Source: Anopheles merus (taxonomy: Eukaryota > Arthropoda > Insecta > Diptera > Culicidae). Taken from it: DNA of 64,000 bases. The notes beneath the pieces are model-generated. The model saw nothing but the letters and a program-made list of their open reading frames with translations, had not been told where the DNA came from and searched no databases. This document shows positions 10,661-22,059 of the stretch, piece by piece. Within the stretch, counting starts at the first letter, position 1, and every line of letters begins with the position of its first letter. The stretch spans positions 32,443,158 to 32,507,157 of the forward strand of contig NC_054084.1 of the NCBI RefSeq assembly GCF_017562075.2. Reading direction: 5' to 3'. The position numbers were made by a program, and so were the translations under genes.

Positions 10661-13140
10661 CCATACAAATTAATGAACAGTCAGTCATCTGTCGTATGCA
10701 TTATAAACACTACAAATTTAATGATTAATGCATAAGGTTGAAGTTCAGTAGCTCGAAAATATTCTACATAAAAAAGTATTCAATTATTGCAATAATCAAA
10801 CACACATAAAAAGTTTTTTTTGTTAAATATTCCTACAAACCCAAATCCATTAGAAAAAAGACATTTGTCCTTCCAACATCCTACCGTGCCCGTTCCTGAT
10901 GTACCGAATATTCAATCGGGCTACGGTTGTGAGGGAGGGGGGGGGGGTTCGGGGATGGGGTTTGCGAATTATTTGAAATATTTTTTCGCCTACCATTATT
11001 CATTATGCCATATTTTATGACTCATCCTTCGTCTCCACCGCCAGACCCATCCACCCTGCCTAAAATGGGCTCCCAAAGGCAAGAAAGTGGTTTTGTCGAA
11101 ACTGATTTGCTAGCTTCCGGGAGCGAACGAGAGTGTGTGTGTGTGTGTGTCGGTTGTGGAAAAAGTGTACTTTTTCGTCCGCGTACTGCTCCACTCCCCC
11201 CCGGCAGTCAGTTAACGGATGGTAAAAGCGACACTCCCTCCCACCCTCTTTTGGAGCAGGGAGTTTCGTTACACAGTGCGCTACAAAACTTTCGCACGCG
11301 ATATTCGTGCGATAGGGCGAAAGCGAAATTCCATGCCCGTGTGAACACTACACCGGCACCAAATATGATTACGCGTGAACCGGGAACCACCCACATTTGC
11401 ATATGCACACGGTCACCGGCTTGCACCTAGGTAGCATAGGCAGGTTCGAGCAGTATCCAACAACAAAAAAAGCAGCCGAAGTAAAAAGCAGCAAAACCAT
11501 CCATCGCTAGAGCGAAATACCCACAAAATAGCAGACAGCTTCCTACACCACAGCACACACGGACGTTGAAACTACCTTTCCTTTGGCGAGTTTTATGCTG
11601 ATGCTGCATACAAAAAGCTACCGAAAAGGATCGTCACCGTGAGGCGTCCGGGAAAGATCGTTAGGAGGATATGGCCGGGATGGAAAGAATATGGCCGCCA
11701 GTGGCATTGGCTCCTGCCCCACTCATCCCACTCGGCCTCCACGGTCGATGAAACTTTGTACACGGTTTCGCACCGTCGCCGTCACCCAGGGTTACACACT
11801 CTGGGTTTTTCCCGTGCTGGAAAGTTTAGAATTTCAGCCCGCATTGCGAGCGCAACTAGCGCTTCTGTGTCCGCCTCCTTATCCCGAAACGCTGCGGAAG
11901 CCGAAACCGGAAGTAAGTGTTCTACTTCAGCGTCCACGAGGATATGGAAGAGGGAAAGGGAGAGAGGCAGCTCAGCACTCACACACACAAAAGGCAGCCT
12001 CCACCCCGCAGACGATGGAGGTTCGGTATTTCGGAGGGCGTTGGAGTGGTGTTTGGGGAACAGTGAAAATCTGATGCCGGACTTGCATCCCAGACGGGCG
12101 TGTTGACTTGGTCCGACGAACCCAGCAGCAGTGAAAATCGGTAAAAATGGCCGAGAAAGGATGCGAGTGAGAAGGTTCTGCCGGGGCTGCACTTTGGCAA
12201 CTAGTGCTTCCGGTTGGCAGTTGGAGCAGGAATGAACGGGGAAGGAGGATCGCGTCTGTATCGCTCGCCCCTGAAGTTCGGTCGGATGCATTCGGCTAAC
12301 AGAGTGATGCGCGGGGAGCGTTATTTGAATTTATCTTATAAAACAATAGAGATGGGGTAGCTCGAAAGAGAGGGAATGCTCCCAACCCGAAACCGGGCTT
12401 GTGCTTGAACCATCGAAAACCACCACCACCGATGAAACAGAAACAGAAAAAAACGACAACCCCTTGTGCGGTGCAGAAAATAGAAAAGAAAGCTAAAACC
12501 AGACACCGTTGTGAAAATCGTGGGTGGTCTCTACGCGCACACACACACAGGCACACAGGCACACAGTGCGATATGAAATTAATTTCCCGCTCTAGCCCCG
12601 TTCGCGTCACCATCGTTCTCGGTGGTGCCCCGGTTCGGGTCCACACTATCGGAAAAGTTATCGCCCAACTCCTTTTTAACAGCGCCATCTATCGCCCTAT
12701 TTCCAGCAACAGCCATCGCTCTCGAGTGTCACTGCTGTTGTGCTACGTTTCGGTGGGGTGGAATGGTTTTGTTTTCTACTTTTTTGTCACTTTTTGCTGT
12801 AAAAACCCCTGGCTGCACTCTGCTTTACCGCAAAATTGTCGTCGTGGGGGAGGGCGATGTTGTACATGATGGCCTGCACGGTAGGAAACAGTCATCGTTA
12901 AAGGGATGCCATATTCTCTCCAACGGTGACTACAACGCATTCCCCCCCGTTCCGTTCCGTCCCGCGCACCGCTGTGGGATGTGTAATCAAATTGTGTTTA
13001 ATAAATTGGTCTATGCGTGCAGCTTTACTGCTGGCCTGGCGAGTTATATTTTGCTATGCAACATAATCAATTTGCTGTTGCTGAAACTTTTGCTCTTAAT
13101 GATTTATTAATGAGATTTTATGAAAGTCGGAGAGTGTTTT
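10661..13140. other. Ordinary non-coding sequence
   Basis: AT-rich to 10850, then more even. A G10-11 run lies near 10938 and a short (GT)n near 11133-11150. Frames of 127-169 codons between 11639 and 12290 overlap on opposite strands, as do those at 12296-13110. No domain, repeat family or credible splice pair singles one out. Confidence 0.5.
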
Positions 13141-13169
13141 GTCAAGTTAGCGATGAGAAGTTGAACCGG

Positions 13170-14095
13170 AAACTAGCTGGTTTCGGGTGGTAGTAAAACA
13201 TTAATTTCATAGAAGTGCATAACACTTTTTTAAATAAAGCTGATAATTTCGATCGAAAGTAAAAGCAAAAATAAATAATAGACGAATAGTAACATAAAGG
13301 GAAAGATATAAAGAAATCTAAAGTAGTAAAAAGCATGATAAAAACATAATAAATATATAAATTCACAATTAATCCATAAAACGTACAATTTGCACTTACA
13401 CTTTTGTCAAAGACCAGAAAATGAAATATAAAGCGAACGAAACCAACGAAAAAATTTGTTGAAAAGAAAATAAAATAGAACAACAATGAAAATACAACAA
13501 AAAAAGAAAATAGAAAACTAAATAAGCAAGAAAAACATTGAATAAGGAAAAACACAAAGCAGAAAATTGATTACAAAATCCATAAAACGTATAATTTGCA
13601 CTTACACTTTTGTCGAAGACCAGAAAATAAAATATAAAGCAAAAAAACAAAGAAAATAGTAGTAAAACAGAAAATAAAATTAAAAAAAAAAACACAAAAA
13701 AGAATACAACTAAAAGAGAAAATAACAAACTAACACAAAAGAGAAAATAGAATACAAAATTTGCAATAAAAACACTATATAGAGAAAATCATAACAGAAA
13801 AGCACACAAAGAGAAAACAGAATACTAAATATGCTACAAGTAGAATAGGGGAAAAAACACAAAATCATTGAACCAAAAAGATAAAATACAATAATGAGTA
13901 TGTATCAAAATAAGACAATAGGAAAATAAATTCATAAAACCTAAAACACTAAAAAGAAAAGAAAATAATTGAAAAACTATTACACATTCTTACACAATCG
14001 ATAAAAAGAGTAACAATAATAAATGAAATAACAGTCAAAAATATTATATCTTTCCACAACAACGAATAAACAGAATGAAAACATAAGCCATTCCG
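13170..14095. repeat. A-rich block containing a 63-bp direct duplication
   Basis: The plus strand is dominated by A and AAG/AAC words over about 900 bp. Within it, 13372-13434 and 13578-13640 are direct copies of a 63-bp sequence that starts ATCCATAAAACGTA and ends AATATAAAGC. I count 60 of 63 identical bases at an offset of 206 bp. The phenylalanine-rich minus-strand frames simply translate this composition. Confidence 0.8.
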
Positions 14096-14365
14096 TTTCT
14101 AAACATTCTCCAATTCTTCAACAATACAAGTTACACAAGTTTTAGCAACCGTCCCCGTTACACAAGCCAAAACACAAAACACGCTCTGCAACAAAACCAA
14201 ACAACACAGTTTGCAATATGGACAAATTTGCTTTTCACAACTAATGGAACGATTCTTTCTTCTATCCCCACTTTCCTCGCTTTCCTTCCCGATTGAACAA
14301 TCTCTCCGGGAAAAAGGCCGGCACAAATCGGTGCATCTCGTACGCATCTCGCAAGCCTTCTGCAG

Positions 14366-14372
14366 CTCCACA

Positions 14373-14438
<66 letters not shown>

Positions 14439-14527
14439 ACCGACACCGATGCCGCACGTTTGAATCATTTGCTGTCGAAATTTACCAAATTGGAACACTC
14501 CACTCCGCCCAAATCGAACGGGAATGG
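14366..14527 (+). CDS. Candidate exon ending in a strong donor (unrecognised)
   Basis: A plus-strand frame downstream of the CA tract reads DAARLNHLLSKFTKLEHST and continues PPKSNGNG. It stops exactly where a good splice donor GTGAGT begins (14528). An acceptor-like CTTCTGCAG ends at 14365, but an exon from there would translate the CA tract as about 20 His-Thr repeats, which is doubtful. The true 5' boundary may lie elsewhere. The residues after the repeat look protein-like and hydrophilic, but I recognise no family. A chance open frame running into a GTGA-containing donor is a fair alternative. Confidence 0.2.
14375..14437. repeat. (CA)31 microsatellite
   Basis: An uninterrupted CA dinucleotide tract of about 63 bp, preceded by CACACT. 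Confidence 0.97.
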
Positions 14528-14533
14528 GTGAGT

Positions 14534-16620
14534 TTGCGACCAGCAGAATGAAGCATGAACGTTCTGTGTTTCTTGCAGTTCTTTTTCTCTTTTTTTTTTT
14601 GGGGAGGTTTGTTTTGTTTCCCTACGGTAGCCCGGACGGATGGAAATTGCACGGTACACAATAAAGAGTAAACTTTTACAAACGCTCGGGAAAAAGCGTA
14701 CTCCGGGATACGGCACGGCGAACAGTAAGCGAGCAAGAAGGGCATAGGGTGAGGGCGGAAAACCGCATCGAATCATCATCCGTAAAACCCGTACCCGCGA
14801 CTGAGGAACGGGGGGAGAGGGAGAGAAAAACTTTACACAACATAATTAAAAGTTGCAATACGCAAACGATGACGACGACGACGACGACGATGATGCAAAA
14901 ACCCGAATCCCCCGTAGGGCACTGGAATGTGAGAGGGAGTGAGTGAATGGGCGGCTGGTGTGGGGAGGACTTAGACACGGAAGCGATACACCGATTTGCT
15001 GCCCGGATGCTGCTGGGCTGGTGCTGCTGGGGCTGCTAGTCGATCTATTTTGAAATATGATGTTAACGATTTATAAATAGGAAAAGTTTTGTCCATCTCG
15101 CACTTCACTTTATCGTGCAACAAAAGTGTTTCGCCCGCAGTCGTTGGGAGCGTCCTTCTTTATTCTTTATAACTTCCTATTTTCCTTCCAATTTTTTTGC
15201 TGTTGTTGTTGCTACTGCTTCGGAATCGGAGGAAAAATTGAACTGCAGTTTTCGATTGAAAATATGCATCCAAACACCTATTGGAAAACAATCCACAGGG
15301 AAGGAACAAAAAACTGAATCGAAAAGAATATTTATTGGTTCCAGGGAAGCACAATTGAGTTAAGCATTTTTTTATCGCCATTTTTGTTACATTTTTCGTA
15401 CCCGCTTTTGTACCCCCTTTGCTTTCCCCGTTTCTGATTGTTTTGCACACTTTGTGTTCCAACGCAAACCCCGAGCTAAACAACTCAACTCTATGGTTGC
15501 AGCCACGCCAGCTCGTTGCGCTTGCCGGTTGCTTGTGGGCGGAAAGCGATCCAGTTTTTGTTTTTTTTTTTTATTGTCAAGAATGGAATTTTGCTGCAAA
15601 ACTTTATCTCCGCCAGCACTGCTCATTTTGGGCTGAAAGTGTCGCCTAGGTGAGCCACAGTCTCCGGTGAGCCGGAAATGTTGTTCCAATTTTTGCGCTG
15701 ATCAGCGGGCTACACCTAGCCCACCGCCCGCAGCCCACCTTTTGCCGAAGGGAGGAAGTTACTAGTGGCATGAAAAGTTTTCCAAATGACTTAAAATTAA
15801 CCTGTTCGTGCGGAATGAGCAGAAACTTTGGGTTGATAAAAAACAAAAGAAAGAGAGAGAGGAGTACAACACAAAGAGCGAAGAGAATGAAATGAAAGGT
15901 TTCCATTTCCCGGGCACAGAAAAGTTGGCTCAACGTTCCGGAGATGATTTTCCAGCCTTCCGACCGTGTTCTTCTTTCTCTTCACTAGAACTTCATAAAT
16001 AGTTTGACTCGTTGCCATTTAGGCCGAGGATTGCGCGCCGTGTTCGTTTCGTTCGTTTTGTATCGCGGCAAGTTTGCCGTGTGCAATTTATGGCGATCCT
16101 GTTCCTAGCTTTGCTTTTCGAAAACAGTTTTACAACTTCCGATCGCATCGGGAAAGGTCCATTAGTGCCCCGCACCAAATGTACCCTTTATTGCATTTTT
16201 CTCCCGAAAGATTGATTGATAGGCTTGCTGTATTGGTACTCTCTGCGAGCCTGTGCACGTATGCCGACAATTAAGCTGTAACTCAGCAGGGATTAGTGTC
16301 AGTGTAATGTGTTTATTAGCTATTCGCTAAGGGAAGGATAATCACATTCGAAATAATTATTAATACATCTCATAATCTTGTATAGCCGGCCATAATTTTG
16401 TGCCTTGGTGACATTCAATTTGGGCGTAATAATTCTTCCTCCTAATTTTGTCTTTGATCCGATTGAGCGTTCTTAGTGCCGATTGAGCGTGAGTGAGCGG
16501 TGGGGAAGGATTTACACTAGTCGGTGGTGTGGTAATACTAGCTGTACCCCAGGAATAGATGCCAGAGTGGACTCATATTAACGATAAAAGTCATAAAAAC
16601 TAAGACAAATTATCAAATAA
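14534..16620. other. Ordinary non-coding sequence
   Basis: Contains a (GAC)n run at 14868-14894. Frames up to about 107 codons overlap between strands (15160-15689). I see no mobile element or gene. Confidence 0.5.
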
Positions 16621-16629
16621 TGATTTAAA

Positions 16630-16677
16630 ATTATTTATTTATTTATTTTTTTTATTTGTTTATTTAATTAATTAATT

Positions 16678-16710
<33 letters not shown>

Positions 16711-16722
16711 TTATTTATTTAT
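16630..16722. repeat. (TTTA)n / (TTAA)n array
   Basis: Tetranucleotide TTTA and ATTA units run for about 90 bp with few interruptions. Confidence 0.9.
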
Positions 16723-16944
16723 AAATCACTCACTTTAATGCACACTATGACTCTTTTGACTGGAATTCCCTATGTTAACCTGTATTTCTTGTTGTGAAAC
16801 TCTGTGTTATTTATTTTGTGCTGATGCTATATTCTACCGTGATGCTTTGTGTTAATTATTGCTACCCTAGACAACTTAAATAGTTTATAAGATCAGCGAT
16901 AAGATCAATGATGGCCAATCACTTATACAATTAAACAAATCAAT
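16723..16944. other. AT-rich spacer between TTTA arrays
   Basis: No recognised feature. It separates two related tetranucleotide arrays. Confidence 0.5.
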
Positions 16945-17076
16945 AAATTTATTTATTTGTTCATTTATTTGTTTATTTATTTATTTATTTACTTATACAT
17001 TTATTTATTTATGCATTTAATTTTTTTATTTATTTATTTATTTATTTATTTACTTATTTATTTATTTTTTATTTCA
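16945..17076. repeat. (TTTA)n array, interrupted
   Basis: TTTA/TTTG/TTCA/TTAC tetranucleotide units for about 130 bp. Tails of this type are common at the 3' ends of Jockey-type LINEs on the opposite strand (AAAT repeats), but no LINE coding sequence adjoins. Confidence 0.85.
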
Positions 17077-19173
17077 ATTTTGAGAAATATATTCGTACTT
17101 CTTTTTAATTAAATATTTAGGCTTATGACGATTTTTCATAAGCAACATATATATTTTGATATTTTTTAACATTTTCATATCATTTAATGAACACAATTGT
17201 AAATGAATTTAAATGACACATCAAACTGTCAAAATATGCAGCTTTCAGTTTAATTGAAAAATAAAATAAAAGAAAAGTAAATATAAAAATGTTCAAATGA
17301 TCCCTTTAAGCACCAACTAGTGTCTGGCATAAGTTATTCCGCACAGCGCACGGCCAAGATCTAACTTCAATCTTCTCCAGCAACATTATCGTTCCCAATA
17401 AAGGAACAGGTTCTTATGGTGATTCGAGGACCCAATTGCTTCAATACACAATCAGCCAATGACTTCCCATCCCATGGAATCCCTCACACCTCCTCCTCTC
17501 GGATTCTTACCGGGGAAAAAAGTCAGTGGCAACCTCTATCTAATCATCACTCTTACGCGCGCCCAAGATTGCATACTAATCGTCACAATTATGTGCCCCT
17601 CCTCTCTGTCCTTCCCACCTTTTAAGCTAATGTCCCCCCCCCCCCGAAACGCCCCGGGGTGGGGAAAAACACCCTTAAATAACCCTTGTCGCCCATTTCG
17701 GCCACCACTTTCCCACCGAACACGTCGCACGTACTAGCGTGGCGCACACTAGCCGGTGCGTGCGTGCGTGAGCTGGTTTGATTGAATTTCATTTTCGGTT
17801 TCCCGATTTTCGATTCATCTTCCCTCCTCGTTGGTGTTGGTGTTGGCTTTTCTCACGAACCCGGTTTTGTATGGAAATTGCCTGTTTTACCTTTGCTGTT
17901 CCGAGAAAAAAAACACAAGAACGACAAACCTTTCTGGGACACAGGCGCCCACGGAGGTCAGTTTCTCAGGGGCAGGGGACGCTAACGAAGCACGGATTCT
18001 TACTTCAACCAGCCAAGCACCCCTGTCCCGTGTGTCCCGGCGTGTGGATCACAAATGGAAATCAACGAGAGCGAGCGACGAAACGAGCAATGAAACAAAT
18101 CCCGGAAGTTCCATTACCAGTGGGTCCAACTGCGGGGCGACTTGCGGAGACTTGGGAAGGCAATCGTTTGCTCATTTGAATGCAATCGCCATCGGCCATG
18201 GTTTCGGCGGTGCAGGAACGCGTTGCCAGCTGTCTGTATTTTTTCGGAGTGGGAAAGGAAAGAGTGCCGGTGTGCGTGCCGGTCGGCTTTCTTCTTTTGG
18301 TCGGTTACGCGGGGGACCGTGATTTTGTCCGCCGTGCGCCATTGTGCCAGTGCCGGCGAACGACGGCTGATGGTGTAATAGGCGGGTTTAGTTTTTCGGG
18401 AGCTTGCCCTCTTCCTGGTGTGACCATCCAGTTTGGAAATGTATACACCGAGCATGTTCTATGGGGCGTTGGGGGAGCTGCTGTTTTTCAGCATCGTCGC
18501 AGCGACAAAGCGACTTGTCGTCGTGCTGGCTGAATGGGGCGCGTTCTTTCTTGCTTTTTTTCGTCGCAAGGGGCGTCCAAAGGGATCTCAAAACAAGACG
18601 GTGGGAGGGGGGAGGGCACATTACGATGACTTACATTCCAATCACGATCACGATGGTGTGTGATGGTTTTCAGTACCCCTGCCTGCTCGCTCTCCTATCG
18701 CTTTCTAAAACGGCGAATAGGGGAGCAACTGCTCGTTACCACAAATCATATACACACGCTCATAATGCTACCGAGAGCGAGATGTTGTTTCGGGTGGTTG
18801 TGGTTCAAGCGCACCACCTCGCCACACCAGAAAGGGGAAGGCGTTATACAATGGTGTGCCCTCGAGCGGCCATGGTTCGATAGAAACATATATTTCTACC
18901 TTATTATTGCTTCAATTGCATCAAAACATGCGAAGAACGTTCGGGGGAACCTTGGTCGTCTTTCGCGCTGCTGTGTCCCTCTTTCTCTCTTTTCTCTCTC
19001 TCTCTCTCTCGTGTTGCACTTTAGAACATCGTGTACGAAAAACAGTGGCGTGCACTTTTCTCACCATGGTACACCAGTACAAGCTTAAGCTAGCTTAAAA
19101 CGTTACGAAACGGGAGGCGCAAAATTGAAATTTTATTTATGGGCGCAGAGAATGAATGAACTTTAAGGTGTAT
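17077..19173. other. Ordinary non-coding sequence
   Basis: AT-rich until about 17400, then GC-richer. A C12 run lies at 17634-17645. Overlapping plus-strand frames at 17778-18883 (up to 163 codons) have no recognised domain and shadow each other in two or three frames. Confidence 0.5.
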
Positions 19174-19352
19174 GGTGCCGTGACTGGGATTTAATTAAAA
19201 ATAAAATTATAGACCGTTCAGGGTGATGTAGAATTTTCGTTTAAAGAAATTGGATTGTTTGATGTAGAACTGCAATCTTGTTGCGCGATCGAGATCGTTA
19301 TCCATTCGATTACTTTAAATATGAGTTTTGAATGAATCCTGGTCACGGCACC
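19174..19352. mobile_element. Short foldback/MITE-like element, 179 bp
   Basis: The left end GGTGCCGTGACTGGGATT and the reverse complement of the right end, GGTGCCGTGACCAGGATT, agree at 16 of 18 bases. The flanking T/A pair extends the inverted repeat by one base. The interior is AT-rich and non-coding. I see no clear target-site duplication, so the superfamily is unassigned. An inverted repeat of this length at this spacing is unlikely by chance. Confidence 0.55.
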
Positions 19353-20970
19353 AAACAGTTTACAGCATTCGTTCATTTTCAACACAAAGTTTTGTTATTA
19401 TTTATTTAAAAGCATCGCTTTTTGGAAAAGAAAAATTGAATTAAGGCAGTAAAAGGGCATCCTTGGCCTATATTGATGTTCATGTTTGATAATTATAACA
19501 TTTGGGCTTAGTTCTCTCTTACTATTGCAGTCACTGTAATCCAGGATTAGGCGGCCCAAAAATGTGCCCCACAACACCATTACCCTTGTACCTTTTCCTT
19601 GAACCACAACAAACATTGATTCTAACCAGTGTAATAGTCACCAGAGCACGCTGAATTCGGTATTTCACTGAAGGTACAACAACCAACCCAACAGAGAACT
19701 ATTTGTGTAGTTTCGAGCCAATCGAACACAATAGAACAAGGTACAATTGTTTTCTTATTGCTTGCCCGTATCCAGAACGTGAAGGGTAAAGGGAGCTGTG
19801 TAAGTAAAACGTCGTAATAAATACCTGAAGCCATTGAGCCGCCCGAAAACCGGTAGCATTCCAGCGGATTCCATCATCACCATAATCTGCAGAACCGGAA
19901 GAGAATCCAGTACCTACTCGCCTTTTCGCTGTGGGTGAGAAAGGAAAAGAAAGGTAGAGAGAGAAAAGGGGTTAAGAAAATGCAGGAAAAATTGAAATCA
20001 CGCCGGGCGTCGGAAATTCTTTACTTCCCATTCCCTCACGGACAAGGAAGGAAAGCGCTACGTCCACGTGGATCGAAAGTCGGCTTTTGCTATGGACCAA
20101 GCCAAAAAAAAAAAACAACAATCCCGAAACAAAACCTGACGGCGCGAGGAATGTGTACGGTTCGAACTAATATTAATAAATTTTATCGTGCACAGTTGGC
20201 CGCCGGGAGGGGGAGGGAGGAAAATATGTGAAAATGCTGGCTGGAATAATCGAATCGCAATAGAAAATGGAGTTGCGGAGGAGAGAAAGAGCACGCGCTG
20301 GGCTGGGGTCGTGTTTCACCGCTGCTTCCTTGTAAAGAATCACGTTTTCGCTTTGTCCAGTTTTGCCTACGCAGTGTGCTGGGGATGCGCGAGAGGAAGG
20401 AGGGAAAAAGGTAATGGTTAGTCAATGTTCAAGGTGAGACGTGGAAGGTGCGGTGGTGGTGGCTGTAGATGGTGATATCGATTGGCCATTTGCCTTACCG
20501 CCTGATGGCGGAAAAGGGATATTTTTACCTTCCACGCTGCGTTTGATCCTGGCTGACCATGCTGATTCGGGACAGTGGGAGAATTGCAGCGTCCAAGAAG
20601 GACAAAAGTTGGAAAAATGGTATTCAAACTACGATAGGTTGAAAAGCAAACAGATAAAATCTAAACTAAGCTTAAAGTTTAATTTTGTTTTGTTAGAACA
20701 GCATATATTTAATGTTAAGGAGTAAAATACCTTCTGGGTCAGTTTTTGTTATAATCTAGAGGCTTCGAAGTATAAATACAATTGAGTAAAAGAATGGCCA
20801 TTAAAATGGCAAAAACTTAAAAAAAAACATAGTTGAAATCGTTTAAGACAACCAAACCCTCGATCGAGCAGAATATTTCAACTGAATAAAAAAAAGGTAG
20901 AATCATCAAATTATCAACATACAGCAATATTTTACAAAACATTTAAAGTAATAGAAAGAACATTAAATAC
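19353..20970. other. Non-coding sequence, no recognised feature
   Basis: A 94-codon plus-strand frame at 20441-20725 and a 70-codon minus-strand frame at 19622-19834 have no family match that I know. Composition is AT-rich at both edges. Confidence 0.5.
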
Positions 20971-20990
20971 AGGCAACCCTCAAGTTACGT
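20971..20990. mobile_element. Solitary pogo/Tc1-like terminal sequence
   Basis: CAGGCAACCCTCAAGTTACG follows a TA dinucleotide and resembles the termini of the MITE at 48540-48917 (right end CAGGCGTTTCCCGAGTTACG). I find no matching inverted copy within the next several hundred bases. It may be one end of a decayed element whose other end is lost. Confidence 0.3.
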
Positions 20991-21159
20991 CAATTTGCAG
21001 CTACGATGACATTGATTGGGACCGATGAATGCGGTCTTTTAGAACAAATTAATGTATTTTTTGGTAAATTTCCAACAGATAAACGTTGCAATCACATTTC
21101 TGAAGATTCCCCAACTACTCAAGCTTGTATCGTGTAAACGACTTGTGTAATAAAATTAT

Positions 21160-21876
21160 CCAAGGGCGGTACCATGGTACAGTCGTCAACTCGAATGACT
21201 CAATAACATACCCGTAAGGGGTTCAAGCCTTCATTCTACAGCCTGAAAAATCAGTTCACCTTAAAGAACCTGTCGCGACGGACGAAGCTGGTATCGGTAC
21301 TCACATACGCCTCTGAGACATGGACACTGTCCAAATCAGACGAAACCCTCTTAGCCGTGTTCGAGAGGAAGATGCTCAGAAGGATATTTGGCCCCGTATG
21401 TTTGGAAGGACAATGGAGGATCCGCTAAAATGACGAGCTATACGAGATGTACGGCGACCTCACTGTTGTACAGCGTATCAAGCTCGCCAGGCTCCGGTGG
21501 GCTGGCCATGTTGTACGCATGGAAACGGACGACCCAGCCCGTAAAGTCTTTTTAGGCCGTCCACAAGGACAGAGGAGGCGTGGTAGGCCCAAATTGAGGT
21601 GACAAGATGGCGTGGAGGCTTTTAAGGCCGGGATAACGGACTGGCAGACGAAGGCGCGAGACCGGGAGCGGTTTGGGACACTCCTGAGGCAGGCCAGGAC
21701 CGCAACGCGGTTGTACCGCCGGATAAGTAAGTAAGTAATGGGTTCAAGCCTAGAATGGACCGTCCCCCTGTAGCAAGGATTGACTATCCGGCTGCGTGGT
21801 AATGAATGAAGTCTCGAAAACCTGTATAGGCCGGCATGTCCGCTAAGGACGTTACGCCAAATAGCAGAAGAAGAAG
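21160..21876 (+). mobile_element. SINE200 copy, interrupted by a LINE
   Basis: Removing the inserted LINE and one copy of its duplicated target leaves 71 + 125 = 196 bp, the expected length of SINE200. The left part has a tRNA-like start, CAACTCGAATGACTCAATAAC and the pol III B-box-like GGTTCAAGCC. The right part has GACTATCC, TAATGAATGAAGTC and a terminal AGAAGAAGAAGAA tail. SINE200 is an Anopheles SINE, so this copy is the main taxonomic evidence in the window. The 11-bp flanking duplication supports a complete insertion. Assignment is from recalled consensus. Confidence 0.85.
21231..21739 (+). mobile_element. 5'-truncated LINE (non-LTR retrotransposon) C-terminal fragment
   Basis: A single plus-strand frame encodes the C-terminus of a reverse-transcriptase protein. 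Recognisable pieces in order are TYASETWTLSKSDE, FERKMLRRIFGPV, NDELYEMYGD, IKLARLRWAGHVVRM, GRPQGQRRRGRPKLR and DWQTKARDRERF. There are two in-frame stops (after QWRIR and after RPKLR) and a small deletion before VLTYASETW, so it is inactive. The 3' end is a short TAAG/GTAA repeat. Perfect 12-bp copies of GGGTTCAAGCCT flank it (21219-21230 and 21740-21751). It landed in the B box of the older SINE200. The motifs fit insect LINEs, but I cannot fix the clade. Confidence 0.88.
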
Positions 21877-21887
21877 AATAAAATTAT

Positions 21888-22057
21888 TACATTATTGAAC
21901 ATTATTTTAGATAAAATACACGATATCATACATTTCGACTCTTCAACTTGGGATATAAACTATATATTGACAGATATTCGATGTACGACTTTTTCGATCT
22001 ACACCTTACTGACATGCATTCGATCCCAAATACAGTCGTATCTCGGCAAAAAAGACG
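21888..22057. other. AT-rich spacer
   Basis: Spacer between the SINE and the TA-flanked element. Near its end (about 22033) lies CAGTCGTATCTCGGC, which only weakly resembles a pogo-type terminus. Confidence 0.4.
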
Positions 22058-22059
22058 TA

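Larger units (their letters stand above)
21149..21887. repeat. 11-bp target-site duplication around SINE200
   Basis: AATAAAATTAT occurs at 21149-21159 and again at 21877-21887, immediately flanking the SINE/LINE composite. Perfect direct repeats of this length are as expected for LINE-driven SINE insertion. Confidence 0.8.

Noticed and set aside
10263..10688. Ser/Phe-rich minus-strand frames of 74-141 codons
   Set aside because: They translate the (GAA)n polypurine tract and would be open in any such repeat.
22033..22057. CAGTCGTATCTCGGC as the left end of a pogo-like element interrupted by the TA element
   Set aside because: No matching inverted end was found to the right of 23116. The only candidate (near 23350) shares five bases.
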